NCBI GenBank assembly: GCA_012845835.1
Contig: JABAKD010000009.1
Span: forward strand, 20,486,318 to 20,550,317
DNA: 64,000 nucleotides
Source of the DNA: Undaria pinnatifida
Lineage: Eukaryota; Sar; Phaeophyceae; Laminariales; Alariaceae
Direction of reading: 5' to 3'
Positions 20,201 through 32,200 of the stretch are shown here, piece by piece. The notes under the pieces are model-generated. The model ran no database searches. It was not told where the DNA came from and worked only from the letters and a program-made list of their open reading frames with translations. Within the stretch, counting starts at the first letter, position 1. Every line of letters starts with the position of its first letter. Both the position numbers and the translations under genes were made by a program.

Positions 20201-23200
20201 AACACGCTTCTGATTCGGCCAAAAAAAGGCGGATCGTATGACACCTTATGGCGGTAGAGCTGTACGATATACCTGGTACAAAACAAAAACTTCGTTGACA
20301 GGAGATCAGTTGATCGATACTGCCCGAAAATAGCTCCGTACACCTGCTGTACTGGCTGTTGTTGTTATATTCCAGTTGTTGTTTTGTGAGGTATTGATGT
20401 ACCAGGCGTAGATAGCTTTCTTTTCGCCTTTCTTATTGCCTGTATAAATTTTTACTTTCTGGCTCAATTCGTGAGAGGCTTTGCCCTGGGCGACCTTCTA
20501 GACAAGCAGTGGTCACAGGTGTCTTCCCTTCCCCCCCCCGGCATGTACCTTCATTTATATCGCGCAAAGGGATCAGCATTCCCACTGTTCAGCTCTTTAG
20601 GCTCGTCGACTTTCATCCTCTTTTTCTAGCTTACACTCTCGCGCTTTCCGCTAGGCAATTTATTGCGCAAGAAAAAGTCCCCACGAGCACCAGCAGCACA
20701 GTTGACTCTAGTAGGAACGAGATTCACCAACAGCAGCACTACTCCCCAGGGGACGTCTGTTACTGGTACAAGGTACTTCGTATGTAGTAATATTTGCAGT
20801 AGGTATCGTAGAAGAGATCACCTGTACTCCGGGCTGGGTGACGTCCGGCTGAAGGATGTTTCCATCCTGATCTGGCATAGTGATGCGGTGGAGCAGGTAG
20901 TCGGCGATGTAGCCCATGTGTACTTGTTCCGCCAATGTCTGGCTCTGCTCTTTCGCGCTTCGTTCCTCTTCTTCCTAATATTGCAGCGGGTGGTGTTTGC
21001 GGTGGTGTTAGTCGTGGTGTTGGGGTTATTGGTGTTGGTGTTGGTGTTAGCGTTACTGTTGATATTGATGTTGGTGTTGGAGGTTGTTGTGGTGGTAGCA
21101 GTGTTGGTGATGATGATGGTGTTTGTGGTTTTGGCGGTGGTGATGATGTTGTGTTGTTGGTGGTGATGATGGTCGTGGGCTCATCAAATGCATCAAATCT
21201 AGTTGGTGTAACCGGATATGGTCCCACAGGACCTCACAAAAGCAAAACGGCTTTGCTGCTACAGTACCGGGTTGTCCGACACCCATATACCCACCAATCA
21301 GCATGGACGAACGTTGGTTGACAAATAACGTAGTGACACCGCCACTGCTGATACTTCGTACCAGCGTCCAGGATACCAGGTACTACTCGCAAAGGTGAAA
21401 CGTGAAAGCAGTGTGCCACCCGTATCATGCACCCTAGCATACACCGTACACGCATGACGGACTGAGAGATATGCGGGTTGTGTCGGGGCTATTATAGAAC
21501 AGTGCTGATATTGACAGTTTAACTGTTGGGATCGAGGTGAACAGGCGAATCGTATAAATCTTATCCCCGCTGATCAAACAAAAGTGCGCTTCTGCTCGGG
21601 TGAAACACAGGGAAGATTCGCATCATTTTTAACCCGTTACGCAATGCTATTCGCACGGTCGCTTTTTATGCCGTCCTTGATCAGACCGTGAGCATAAACC
21701 TACTGGCGCGTTTAGAAACAACCCAATCATCGCAGCCATCTCTTTTGGCCTCGGTCTACATGATGTACCCCGCATCGCGATACAAATACGCGAAAAAGCT
21801 GAGCTATCACAATGTGACCTTCCGCTCGGCAAACAGATACCCTGCACTACGTCATGACATCGCTCAACGAGGATATTGGATTTTTAGGCATCACTAATAG
21901 CTCAGAGAGCAGTATACTACTGCTGATGTAAGAATTACAACACTTAAGTGGCCGTCCCGACGCCAGGGAGGAGGAGGAGACTTTCAGGTACCTAATTAGA
22001 CAAAACAAATTCCGGGTTTTGTTTTCTAACCTTTTTTGCGGCTATCTCGGCGTTCCCCGCCCCGCCGGCTTCCCCAACCCGTCTCATCTCGGCCTCCTTT
22101 TTAATCTCCAGCTCCTTGGTTTCCAATTCCTCGAGGAGCGCGGCGACCGCTGCGGCGTTGATTGGGATCTTGAGGCGTAATTCAACAGTGCGCAGGGCAG
22201 CGGGAAGGGGGGTGATTCCGGTTTTCTCGCCTCAACAGTTGCATCGCGAACGAAGTACCTTGTCACGATGGCGTTGGTATGTGTTTGGAGGCGTGATTAA
22301 CCAGTGAGCAAGGGAGGGGAGGGGGTGGGATGCAATCATATCCGACCGCCTCGACGGTTGCATAGCGAAACGAAGACCCTTGCCGTTGATGATCAGCGCT
22401 TTGAGGCCCTTATATAGCGATGAAAGGACTGAGAGGATTGAGAAGTGCGGCGATAGCAACCGTCGAGTGCCAGCACGCAGCAGTTGGGGTAGCGTCATGG
22501 TACGCGCGTGTCGTATACCTCGTAGTTTAGTCAGGACTACAGGCTATGCACCCTGCGAGGCTTGACCCATGCTGTCATCGCCATACATGTTTTGACGTTT
22601 TCTCTATTTCAAGTCCCAAAGAGGCTAAGCGTAGTCAAGAGTACAAGAGCACGAGGGGGGTACTCATATATGGGGTGGGAGGGACCAGTCCTGACAATGG
22701 TGCGTTCAACGGAGCAGGATTGCCGTTGATGTGATCTCCATTGCGCTATTAAGAGTTGTTAAGGGTGAAAAATAGAAAATGGCTATGCAAGCAAAGCCGC
22801 GCTATTTTAACAGCTGTTGCGGTCGAAATCAGAAAATGGCTATGCAGGCAAAACGCGCGGAAACTCAAGTTGAGCTTCGACAGGCACTCCCCCGCAGAAG
22901 AGGGCAATTGTTACGGCACGGACACGGCTGATGATTGTGCTATACCCTTTAGGTGGATGGGTTTCCGCTCACTCTGACTGGTATTCTTATTCCGTCCGCG
23001 CGAATGGAAGCGGGAACCCAAGCACATCGACCGGCATATTAAACGTCGGGGCTGAACTAAAAGATTTTTCTGCTTCCTTTCCATAATTGGCCGAATAGGC
23101 AACTTTCGACCAAAAAATAAATTCTCCATCGTCACATGTGCTCCTCCCGAAGTATTTGGTGCCACCTATTTCACTCTCCCCGTACAGAGAGAGCCTCTAC

Positions 23201-26200
23201 TCGCAAAGTTAATTCAGTCTGATCCTGTTCAAAGCGCCATTTGATCACAAAAGATGCATGGTCAACATCATAACGTTGCTGCAACACCACCACCACGACG
23301 TTTCTACGACACCAACACCAATACGTTGCAACACCCACACCAATACGTTGACACACCGATACGTTGCAACACCGACACCAACACGGTGCAACACCAACAC
23401 AAACACGCACCTTTGAGGGGTCCACGAAGATGATGGGGTATGTTATTAGAGCCTCGGTGTGGAAAGTGCTCACGGCCATGAAACCCACGCGAGCGTTCAG
23501 CTGGATCACCACCTCGATAAGTTCCTTCGTCCTGCAGTGTCGCCATAGTCATAGTCGACAGTACCACCATGGTCGAGCGGGGGCGTGACCGAGCTTAAGC
23601 ATGAACTGTGAAGGAGTCAAGGCAACCCGGAAGTATATATTACGTAGATAAAGAAACGCCGCCTCCTAGTCGACGCGGGCGCGTTCATCGCCTCCCGAGG
23701 TACTGTATTTCACCTCGTCGAACAGACCCGACGGCATATGTGGGAGTGTTGTGAGAGTGTTGTGGCCTAGCGTGCTGCCAGCAAATCATCACGGCGGTTC
23801 CATGAGTCTGCTCTGACGAGTCGCTCATGTTCATGTTGGGGCTACGAGCACACCATTGTACACTATTCTTGTAGGAGTGACCGAACTATTAAAAATATGT
23901 ATATGGGAACGGACAGCACACCCCTCCCTCGGACGATTTGTGAGAATGATTCGACGACCGGTACGAAGGCAAACGCCGAACGGCGCATCTATGGAAAAAA
24001 CATCTGGACGAGATCTTCCGAAAGATTTATTTTTGTTGTCTGTGCCGCTCTCACCCTCTCAAATTGGAGGAATTCGACTTTCAAGTACATCGCAGGGTGT
24101 GTGATATACTCTGCCATATGCGGTATGCTCTGCGGGTCCGCCTTGTGTAGACCTACAGTACACGTAACCCAATATCCTTGTTCTGCTGCGCGGTACAGAA
24201 ACATACATCGGCCCCGAAATAGGAAGGTAGCCTTAACTCGGTCTTATTGGGGTTAAGCTCACTCCCATCGGTCGGCGCTGTTTTACTCGAAATCAAAAGA
24301 GGCTTATTGCTATAGAGAGACCAGCACGGCACAGCAGCAGAGCATTAGTGCTTCGTCAAAAGAGGTGTCTTGCCCTGCAGAGGCCAGTATGGCAAAGTAA
24401 ACAGAGCGTCGGCACCTCATCAAAAGAGGCGTCTTATGTCGCAGACTACAGAGGCCAGTATGGCACAGCGATGGCAGAGCGTCGCGACCAGAGAACGTAC
24501 GCATCTTTGCAGAAAGCCCGGCGTCCGTCCAATGGGCGCTCCTCTGAGAAGCGCGCATGCAACTTGGCCGGCCGCGAACCGCCGTCACGCCATACCGGCG
24601 AATCTGTAGGAACACTATCCACCAAATGAGACATTGCAGCAACTAACCTACACAAATTCCAAGTGGGTTGCGCCGAAAACAGCGTGGGTTCAGTTCTAAA
24701 GCCGCTCAGAAAGCGCGGAGAAAATGCTTCACCTCCAGAAAAACTTGTCTCCCTTGTAGACCACCTTGCCCAGGGTCACAGCCGTCTCCAGCTTCCCTCT
24801 CCCGGCGCCACCTGCCCCGTCCATGCCATCGCTACCGTTGACGGTTTCATTTGCCATATCTCGCGCGGCCTTATCCAGCTCGCTGATTGGTCAAATATGA
24901 AGATTAAAAGAAAAACAGAATATCTGTCAGCGTACACTATCAATACAACAGTAACGCTACACCACTGAAGGCCTTAGCCTATCCCTTGCAGCAACTGATA
25001 TAATCTTTTGGGGACACGTGTCTTGGACATAATGAGGGATGAATTCTGCAGTTCTAAAAGGATCACACCGCAAAACGCTTCGTGCTGTAAATGCCAAGTA
25101 AACTGCTCCCTATGCGTGGGTGCAGTCTAAAAGGGCCTAAGAAACTATTAATAGGGTGTTTGCAGGATACATGATTTGGTTGGGCAGGAAAACATGTGTT
25201 GGTTAGCGACTAGGTGGCTCAGTGGGTAGTGCTATATAACCGACAAAATATTAGTATTTCGAGTTCGTTGATTGAATCTCGGCGACTTGGTAGCAGGGAT
25301 CTCGAGGGCTCTTCCCCCGCAAAGTACTAATGTAATAGTAGTATTCAGGAGCACAGTACCATAACCATTCATAACGCCTCCAGCGCGCACGTTCGAAATA
25401 GCAAACACGAAGTCGGCGAGAATCAAGTGAATACGAAACTCAGTGGGTAGTGCTATAGCTAACAACGTATAGTATTCATATTGAATCAACGAACGTCACA
25501 AGGCCCACCCCATCCACGGAAAATTAGGTTAGAAGCGCGAGTTCTACCCGTAGTTTCCTGAGTTGGCGTTGGGATATGACGTTCGTCGGTTTCAGTATTG
25601 CTATTATGATATGTTTTCCTAGCCAACCATTTATTTTGGTATCTCGCAAACACCCGACCTTTATTTTGGTCCAGATTGTTTTTTGTTGGAAGGCAGGGCG
25701 TGTCTTAAGCTAATTTCACTAGGTTAATACCAATAATGACTCATACATCGGACACATCATATCTCTATGGATTTGTTGACGAGATGTCTTCCGGGGTGCA
25801 CAAATACCTGCTCTATACGATCTGCATGGCTTATATATCATGTTTACAGGTGAGAGGCAGATGATCTGAATGATCTACCGCACGTTTCCTGGGTTTGATC
25901 TGTGCTAAACGGATCTTGCACAACATGTCATAACGACAGGTATAGGATCTAGGTGACCTGGAGAATTATCTGTCACACAGATCCCGCACAACATAACATG
26001 GCGACAGATGTATGATCTATATGATCTATGTGGTCTGTATGATCTATATGATCTATACGATATATACGATCTATATGCTTTCGATCGTGATCTGTCCGAG
26101 GTGTGCTATTGTTGATTTTAGGCGCTCTTCCTCCAAAACGTATCCACGTCTTCGAGGTCGTCGCAGACAGACGTGTTCAACTTGACGAAGGGAGGAGAGG

Positions 26201-29200
26201 ACGACATGGTGGGAAAAAAAAGACACTGCTCGCCCTAACGCGTATACTTCCCCTTTACTGCTGCAAAGACTATTTCGTACTAATAATAAGTACTATGTCC
26301 GCAAAACACAGGCGCAGTTCTACACGTGTCAACCCTATCGGGACTTGTTTATATCCTCATTACAACTGTCCTCATTAAAAACATCTTCGTTAAAACTATA
26401 CCAACCAAAAAGGCGAAATATTGCGAACTTATCAAGCGTTTACAAGGGGAATAGCGCGCGGCCGTACTATAAATATTAATAGTATTACCACGCTACACGA
26501 GTGCGGTATGGCGCGTTATACAGGGTCCTGCATCGCTGTTCGGACCTCACCGTCCCACTCTCCATCTGAGCGACCCGGGTTGCTTCGTTTGGGCGATGCT
26601 GCTATCGTGTTATCGTGTTATCGTCAGGGTGTTTTCGACAGTTCTAACACTCCCTCCCAAGTCCCAAACAGTTAAAGGGAAGAGAAAGCTAAAACCCATA
26701 ACGCCACATGCCTTGTACACGGCAGCACGTGGGATGCGGGACGTGGGGAGATGTCGTCTCCCTTTCTATTATGATCCTCACCGGTCGGCCTCGGCGCTTG
26801 TACCACCATTGTGGACTCCTCTTCTCACTCGTTCTGCCTTCCACGCCATAGAGGGAATCTGTTGCGATTACAAATTGCAGATTGCAGATTGTAGATGGTA
26901 AAGCACGCGATGTGACACCAAGCAAAGCACGAACAAGCAACTTGCTGCGGTAGCTCCAAAGTGGTGCACTACCTGGGCCGGGTAGCTGTTCGCTCAAAAC
27001 AATATGTTGGGGTCATGTTATGGTTCAGGGGGGATACCTATTGCCATTTTTCCCAGGGCTCCTGACACAAGGAGATCTACACGCTACCCAAAAGCCGACT
27101 CTGAGAAACAATACTTGTAGGGTGTTTGCGAAACAATATGGTGTTTGCGAAACAATAGGGTGTTTGCGAAACAATAGGGTGTTTGCGAAACAATAGGGTG
27201 TTTGCGGAATGCCAATTTGGTTTGGTAGGAAAACATATAATAATCGTATAGAAACCAACGAATGCCATATTACCCAAGGCCAACCCAGCCGACGGCTAGG
27301 TTATAAGTGCCATATTGCCCCGTTTTTGTTATTTTTTGGTGCCTTGGGTTGGCCTCAGGTCATGACGTTTGATCATTTCTACCAGTACACATGTATTATT
27401 ATAAGTTTTCCTACCCAACGAAACTTGGTTTCCGCAACTCGATCAAATACCGCATGTGCTGGGCATACACCCCACGAATAAACCGGTACACGGACTAGAC
27501 TATACAGTATGCGGTCAGAAGTGACTAGACTAATGCTTATCTTTCCAGGCCAAAGCGTTTTCACAAAGAAACGAGTCGTCCTAACGTCGTACTTTCCACA
27601 GATCTCGATGAAGGAGAGGTCGCCGGTTAATAATGCTTGTCTTTCCAAATCAAAGCGTTTTCAGCAAGAAACAAGGCGTGCTGACGTTGCATGTTGCACC
27701 TATATGGGATACGTATAACGGGAACGAAAAGGACCTTCGACGACTGGGACATGACGTTGAGAAAATAAACCCGTCACAACGCATAGCGTTGCACAGACCT
27801 CTAGGCAGAACCTTGTGAACTCAGCGAGGTCGATCTGCCCGTTCTTATTGTCGTCCAGATGGTTGAACAGCACAGTCGTCTCCTGCGCGCACCACAAAAT
27901 GCCAGGAATGTTGCTCGTATTTATAGTCAGACTGATACAAATAGAAAACAAAGCGAAAACCGCAGTCACTCCTGATGATTATGGTGATACTTTCACGCTC
28001 GCGTATTTTCCCTGAGATCTGACCAGTGGTCACAGAAACTGCAGGAGCTCTCGACGCCAAACAAGGGCAACAACCACTACGGTACTTGCTGTTAGCTGTG
28101 CTACTACGAGAACGGTTACAAGTATTGAAACGACAACCAGGCCTACGTCAGTATCTATGCACCTGTCTATTTCGAACTGTATGCCGTAGGGTACATTCGA
28201 GATCGGCCAGTACGTCTACTCTGTGTCAGGCACGTACCGTAGATTACTTGAATTTCGCATAAGAAGAAACTAATTACATACCGGAAAGGTATGGTGTGAC
28301 AACTGGTCCTCCCACCGATTGACGCTATCGCTCCTAAGGCCGACATCGCCACTAGCTGTCATGCGAGCAATGGTATTGGCGACTGGTTCGAGTCTTCTGC
28401 ATAGGGCGATTTGCAATGTTCGCTCGTTTCTAATCAGGCAGCACCGTGCGTGCGTCAGAACAACGATTCCCCCTGCATTTACAGAAAAAAACAACGCGAC
28501 ATTTACGCCCAAAATCGACCCTACTTCTGTTGTTGTGCTACGGTATGTCAATACGGAGAGATAAAATCTGCAGACATCACAGCCGTAAATATGATGAAAA
28601 ATGTCATAAGCGCTCCCACTTTCAAGTCTTCCTGAACATCTTTGACGCTACCGGGGTCGTCCACTTCGGCCGCCGGGCAAAGACATTTGTGCGAAACCAA
28701 CAACCCGTTGATCGGCGCAGCATTTACCAGTGTTACCTCGTCAGTCATCTTGAAGCCCAGCGTGGTTAGTCCGGCTTGGAAAGAGGTCGGCGTGATCTGT
28801 GCGTCTCGCACCGTGGACTCGTCCAGAGATGACGACCTGTCATAACAGTAGTTTGCGGTTTACGGTTTACGGTTTACGGTGTAAAAGGTGCCCCGCAGTG
28901 GACGACATTTTTCGATGATAAATCGACAGCTGGACCATGTCGCTACACCCTCCCGCCCTCCCTCCCGCCCTCCCTACCTGAAGCAGCGCTTTGCTGCAAG
29001 AAAATAGGTGATGAGCAACGCATTTTGTACAGGTCACTCCTTATAATACCAAGTATATCTATATACCAATGCTGTAGTCTGTATATTCAATGGCACACGT
29101 TGACGGCGAAAGCACTTAGGACTCGCCTTCGGGCCAGACTGTTCCTCGATCCAGGAACCGCCGAGCCTCCACCCGACCCGCCTCTACTTCCCGGGTCGGT

Positions 29201-32200
29201 CTCGCGCGCTGATGCTGTTGGCGTCGTCGTGCGCATTTTGTTTGTGCGGGGCGTGTTCCGCGTGTGGAGGGGGGACGGAAGAGGGAATATTTGGTTTGTT
29301 TCGCGGTTTTACCTGGCTTAGCGTGAGCCAAAAAAAAAGGAGCTCGCCAGGTAAGCTTGAAAATAAATAGGGTAGTCACTCGGGCAAGCCCTAAAACTGG
29401 CAAAATTGCCTTGATCGTGATACGCCTTATCCCGCGCACTACCCGAACGATCCTCCAGTACGGGATTCGTTTTGTCGGTTGTGATGCTGTGATAACGAAT
29501 ACCAACTTGGGGGCATATACAGAGGAGAGTGTTGTGATGCTGTGATAACGCAAGCCTTCCGAATGTAAGGTGCAGTGGATCACAGAAGCGATAGTGCTAG
29601 TCGGACCAGGGACCGGACCTAAAACTCAGAACAGGCTCATGGGCGACGCTCCGCAAAAACCTTGGCCTATTCGGTCACGGCCAACGCTGCCGTCTGCGGG
29701 CTAAAGGAAGAATATTATATAGCGTTTAGTCAACCCCCCTTCCCACGGAAAACACAGACGGGCGAAGTTCCTATAACAACAAACAGCCAGGCTTGCTCCA
29801 ACCGCGTCGTTTCCTTCCCTCTTGCCCTCCTTCCATGTTGCCGTGAGTAAGCTCTGCCACTGGGCAGGGGTTGACGAGTTGGGCTTGACCCCCTCTTGCG
29901 ATTTCCTATAAAAATTGACACAGCTGTAAAGCGTACATCTTGCTCAGATGGCAATTGGCCGCCAAAATGTCGAGAACCGCACAATACAAACGTCTTCATC
30001 CGTACCATGTTTATCACGTTTCGGTACATGCTGCATTTTGGGGGGCATGTGCTCACCTGGAGCCCCACGCGCAGAGCCCGTTGTGGAGGTCGAGCCGCGC
30101 TTTGATCTGGCCGTGCTGGGTCGTTTACCCTTTTGCAACGACGGCATCTGGACAAGACAAACACGACACAATGTGGATGATTTGGATGGTTTTGGTTTGT
30201 TTGATATACAGTTATTGCTCGATTTTGATGCGTTCCGTGTACACTTTCGGTGCTTGATGTCGGAATTCCGACGTTCCCAGACAGTGTGACATGAACGTGA
30301 CATGAACGTGACCTGATGAACATAGTAACCCCCGAAACAGGCCACGAGCGTGCCAATGCTCGCACACCGTGTCACGCGAAGGGGAGAAGTCACAAGCCGT
30401 CCATCGACGAGGGAAGTCAAACAACAGTAAGTGTGCGGTACTTGCAATTTTCCTGTGAGATGTGCTCGCACACAGCTGCTAGTGCAATCTTATTCAATAT
30501 CAATTACTCTACCTGCTTGGTACCTACTTTGATCCATCTGCCCATGGGGTCACTCGCTGATTGCTACGACACGATATTAAACACCCATGCGCGATATCAG
30601 ATCAGCGTCTACTGTGGTCTACCTTTCATCCGGTCCCGGTCCTTACAATCGACGAACACGAATCGCGTAATCTACAATCCCCCGCCGCTGGAACGTTGCA
30701 CACAAACTGATGCGAGCTTCTATTGTGACGGCGCTCTACAACAGCGACCCATTTCGAGTTGCCTGAATCGTCCCCCGGCCAGCAACGCCCGTATGTAGAC
30801 GGCAGTTACAAACGTCCTGCCACGCGAGTTCTTAACGAAAGCTATAATATTCGATTAGACTGTACGGTAAGAAAAATATGAAGTGAAAAACGTAGTAAGA
30901 CCCACCAGTTCCATCGACTTTTTCTTGGAGTTTGAGGCCCTCGAGTTCTTCGCAGCTTCAGCTCTTGTCTTGGAAGACAACGTTTCCTTGTGCACGCCTC
31001 CGGGGACCTCACCCTGTCACAACAAACCCAATAATTTCAGAGTGGGCTAGTGTTATATAGCATCATATGTACGTATACAAATACGTAAAGAGTTTCAAAA
31101 CAACAGCAAGAAATATGAAAAAAAAATCTTGCAGAACACGAACAGGAAATATATAAAGAGTTGCACAACGAGAACAAGAAATACAAAAAGGAGTTGCAAA
31201 ACAAGCAACCTGGGAGAAGTGCCGGAAGTCACTGGGCCTTGAAACGTCGAAATATGTGAGCACGCCAATGAGTCGGGCAAGGGTTGTGGAGCAATGGCAA
31301 CTCCAAAGACAATGGTTGCGCCGGTGAGTTTGTCAAGGGTGTTTTCATGTTCTGCGTCTCGGTAAGATGTGATGCCAGTAACGGTTTTTGGACAAAGAAA
31401 CTCTAAAGTGCTGTAAAATCCAGAATATATTTCACCCCATCATGAAGGCGTTTAGGACAAAGCAAATCCACAGGCTGCGTGTTTATCACGCTCGGAGCAA
31501 CTTCAGAGCACGGTTTGGATGGAATACGCCTACTACGTAGATCGCGCGTGGTATCATTGGTTCGACGCGGCGTAGATTTATACAGCAAAATCGCTTGCAT
31601 TGATGTGCGGAGAGTTGTTACGCTCCACTGTTAATACCTGCTAGGTAACTAACAGCGCTAATTTCTGTCGGGCCCATGTACACAAACGACCAAAACAAAA
31701 AAAGTGCAGTCTTGCCAACCGCCGACTCGTAGTTCCGCTTGAGCACGCAGCGGCACGAGCAGTGTCATGCAACTGCTTGCATCGTGGCTTGGACACTGAA
31801 GCTGCCATCATCCCATCCAGTAGCGCCCGCGTTATTCCATGTGGGCGATGCCGTGGTCGTCATATGTAGTGGTCATTTCTTCCATAGCCTTTCACGGTTC
31901 GTGGCTAGTCGTGAAGCGGCCCGGGGGTCGGGACAGAAGGCCTTTAAAACTCCGCGGGTCGAGTAGAGTTGGATGAGCAGGTGTTCGAACACTCACGAGT
32001 CGGTTCGAGTCGGCTCAGTTGTTTTTCTAACATCACGGGTCGGGTCGGGTCGGGTCGGGTCGGGTCGGGTCGGGTCACCGTGACCTGGCCCGATTCGTGA
32101 TAAGAGACCCGGCCCGTGAAAGATGTGGATACTCTTCCTTCGAAGTCCCGAGAGGGTTAGCATAGTGCCCACAACCCTAAACTATCACATTTGGTTGCGT

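Noticed and set aside
22330-22498. Minus-strand frame LYKGLKALIINGKG as an extra EF-hand gene exon
   Set aside because: No acceptor gives the phase needed from the preceding exon without meeting a stop; part of it is a local duplication.
23280-23410. CRISPR-like array
   Set aside because: Units are contiguous, with no unique spacers of constant length, and the DNA is eukaryotic; a minisatellite.
29730-30365. 211-codon minus-strand open frame
   Set aside because: Overlaps the 30057-30147 exon in a different frame; the exon frame has splice signals and the right phase.
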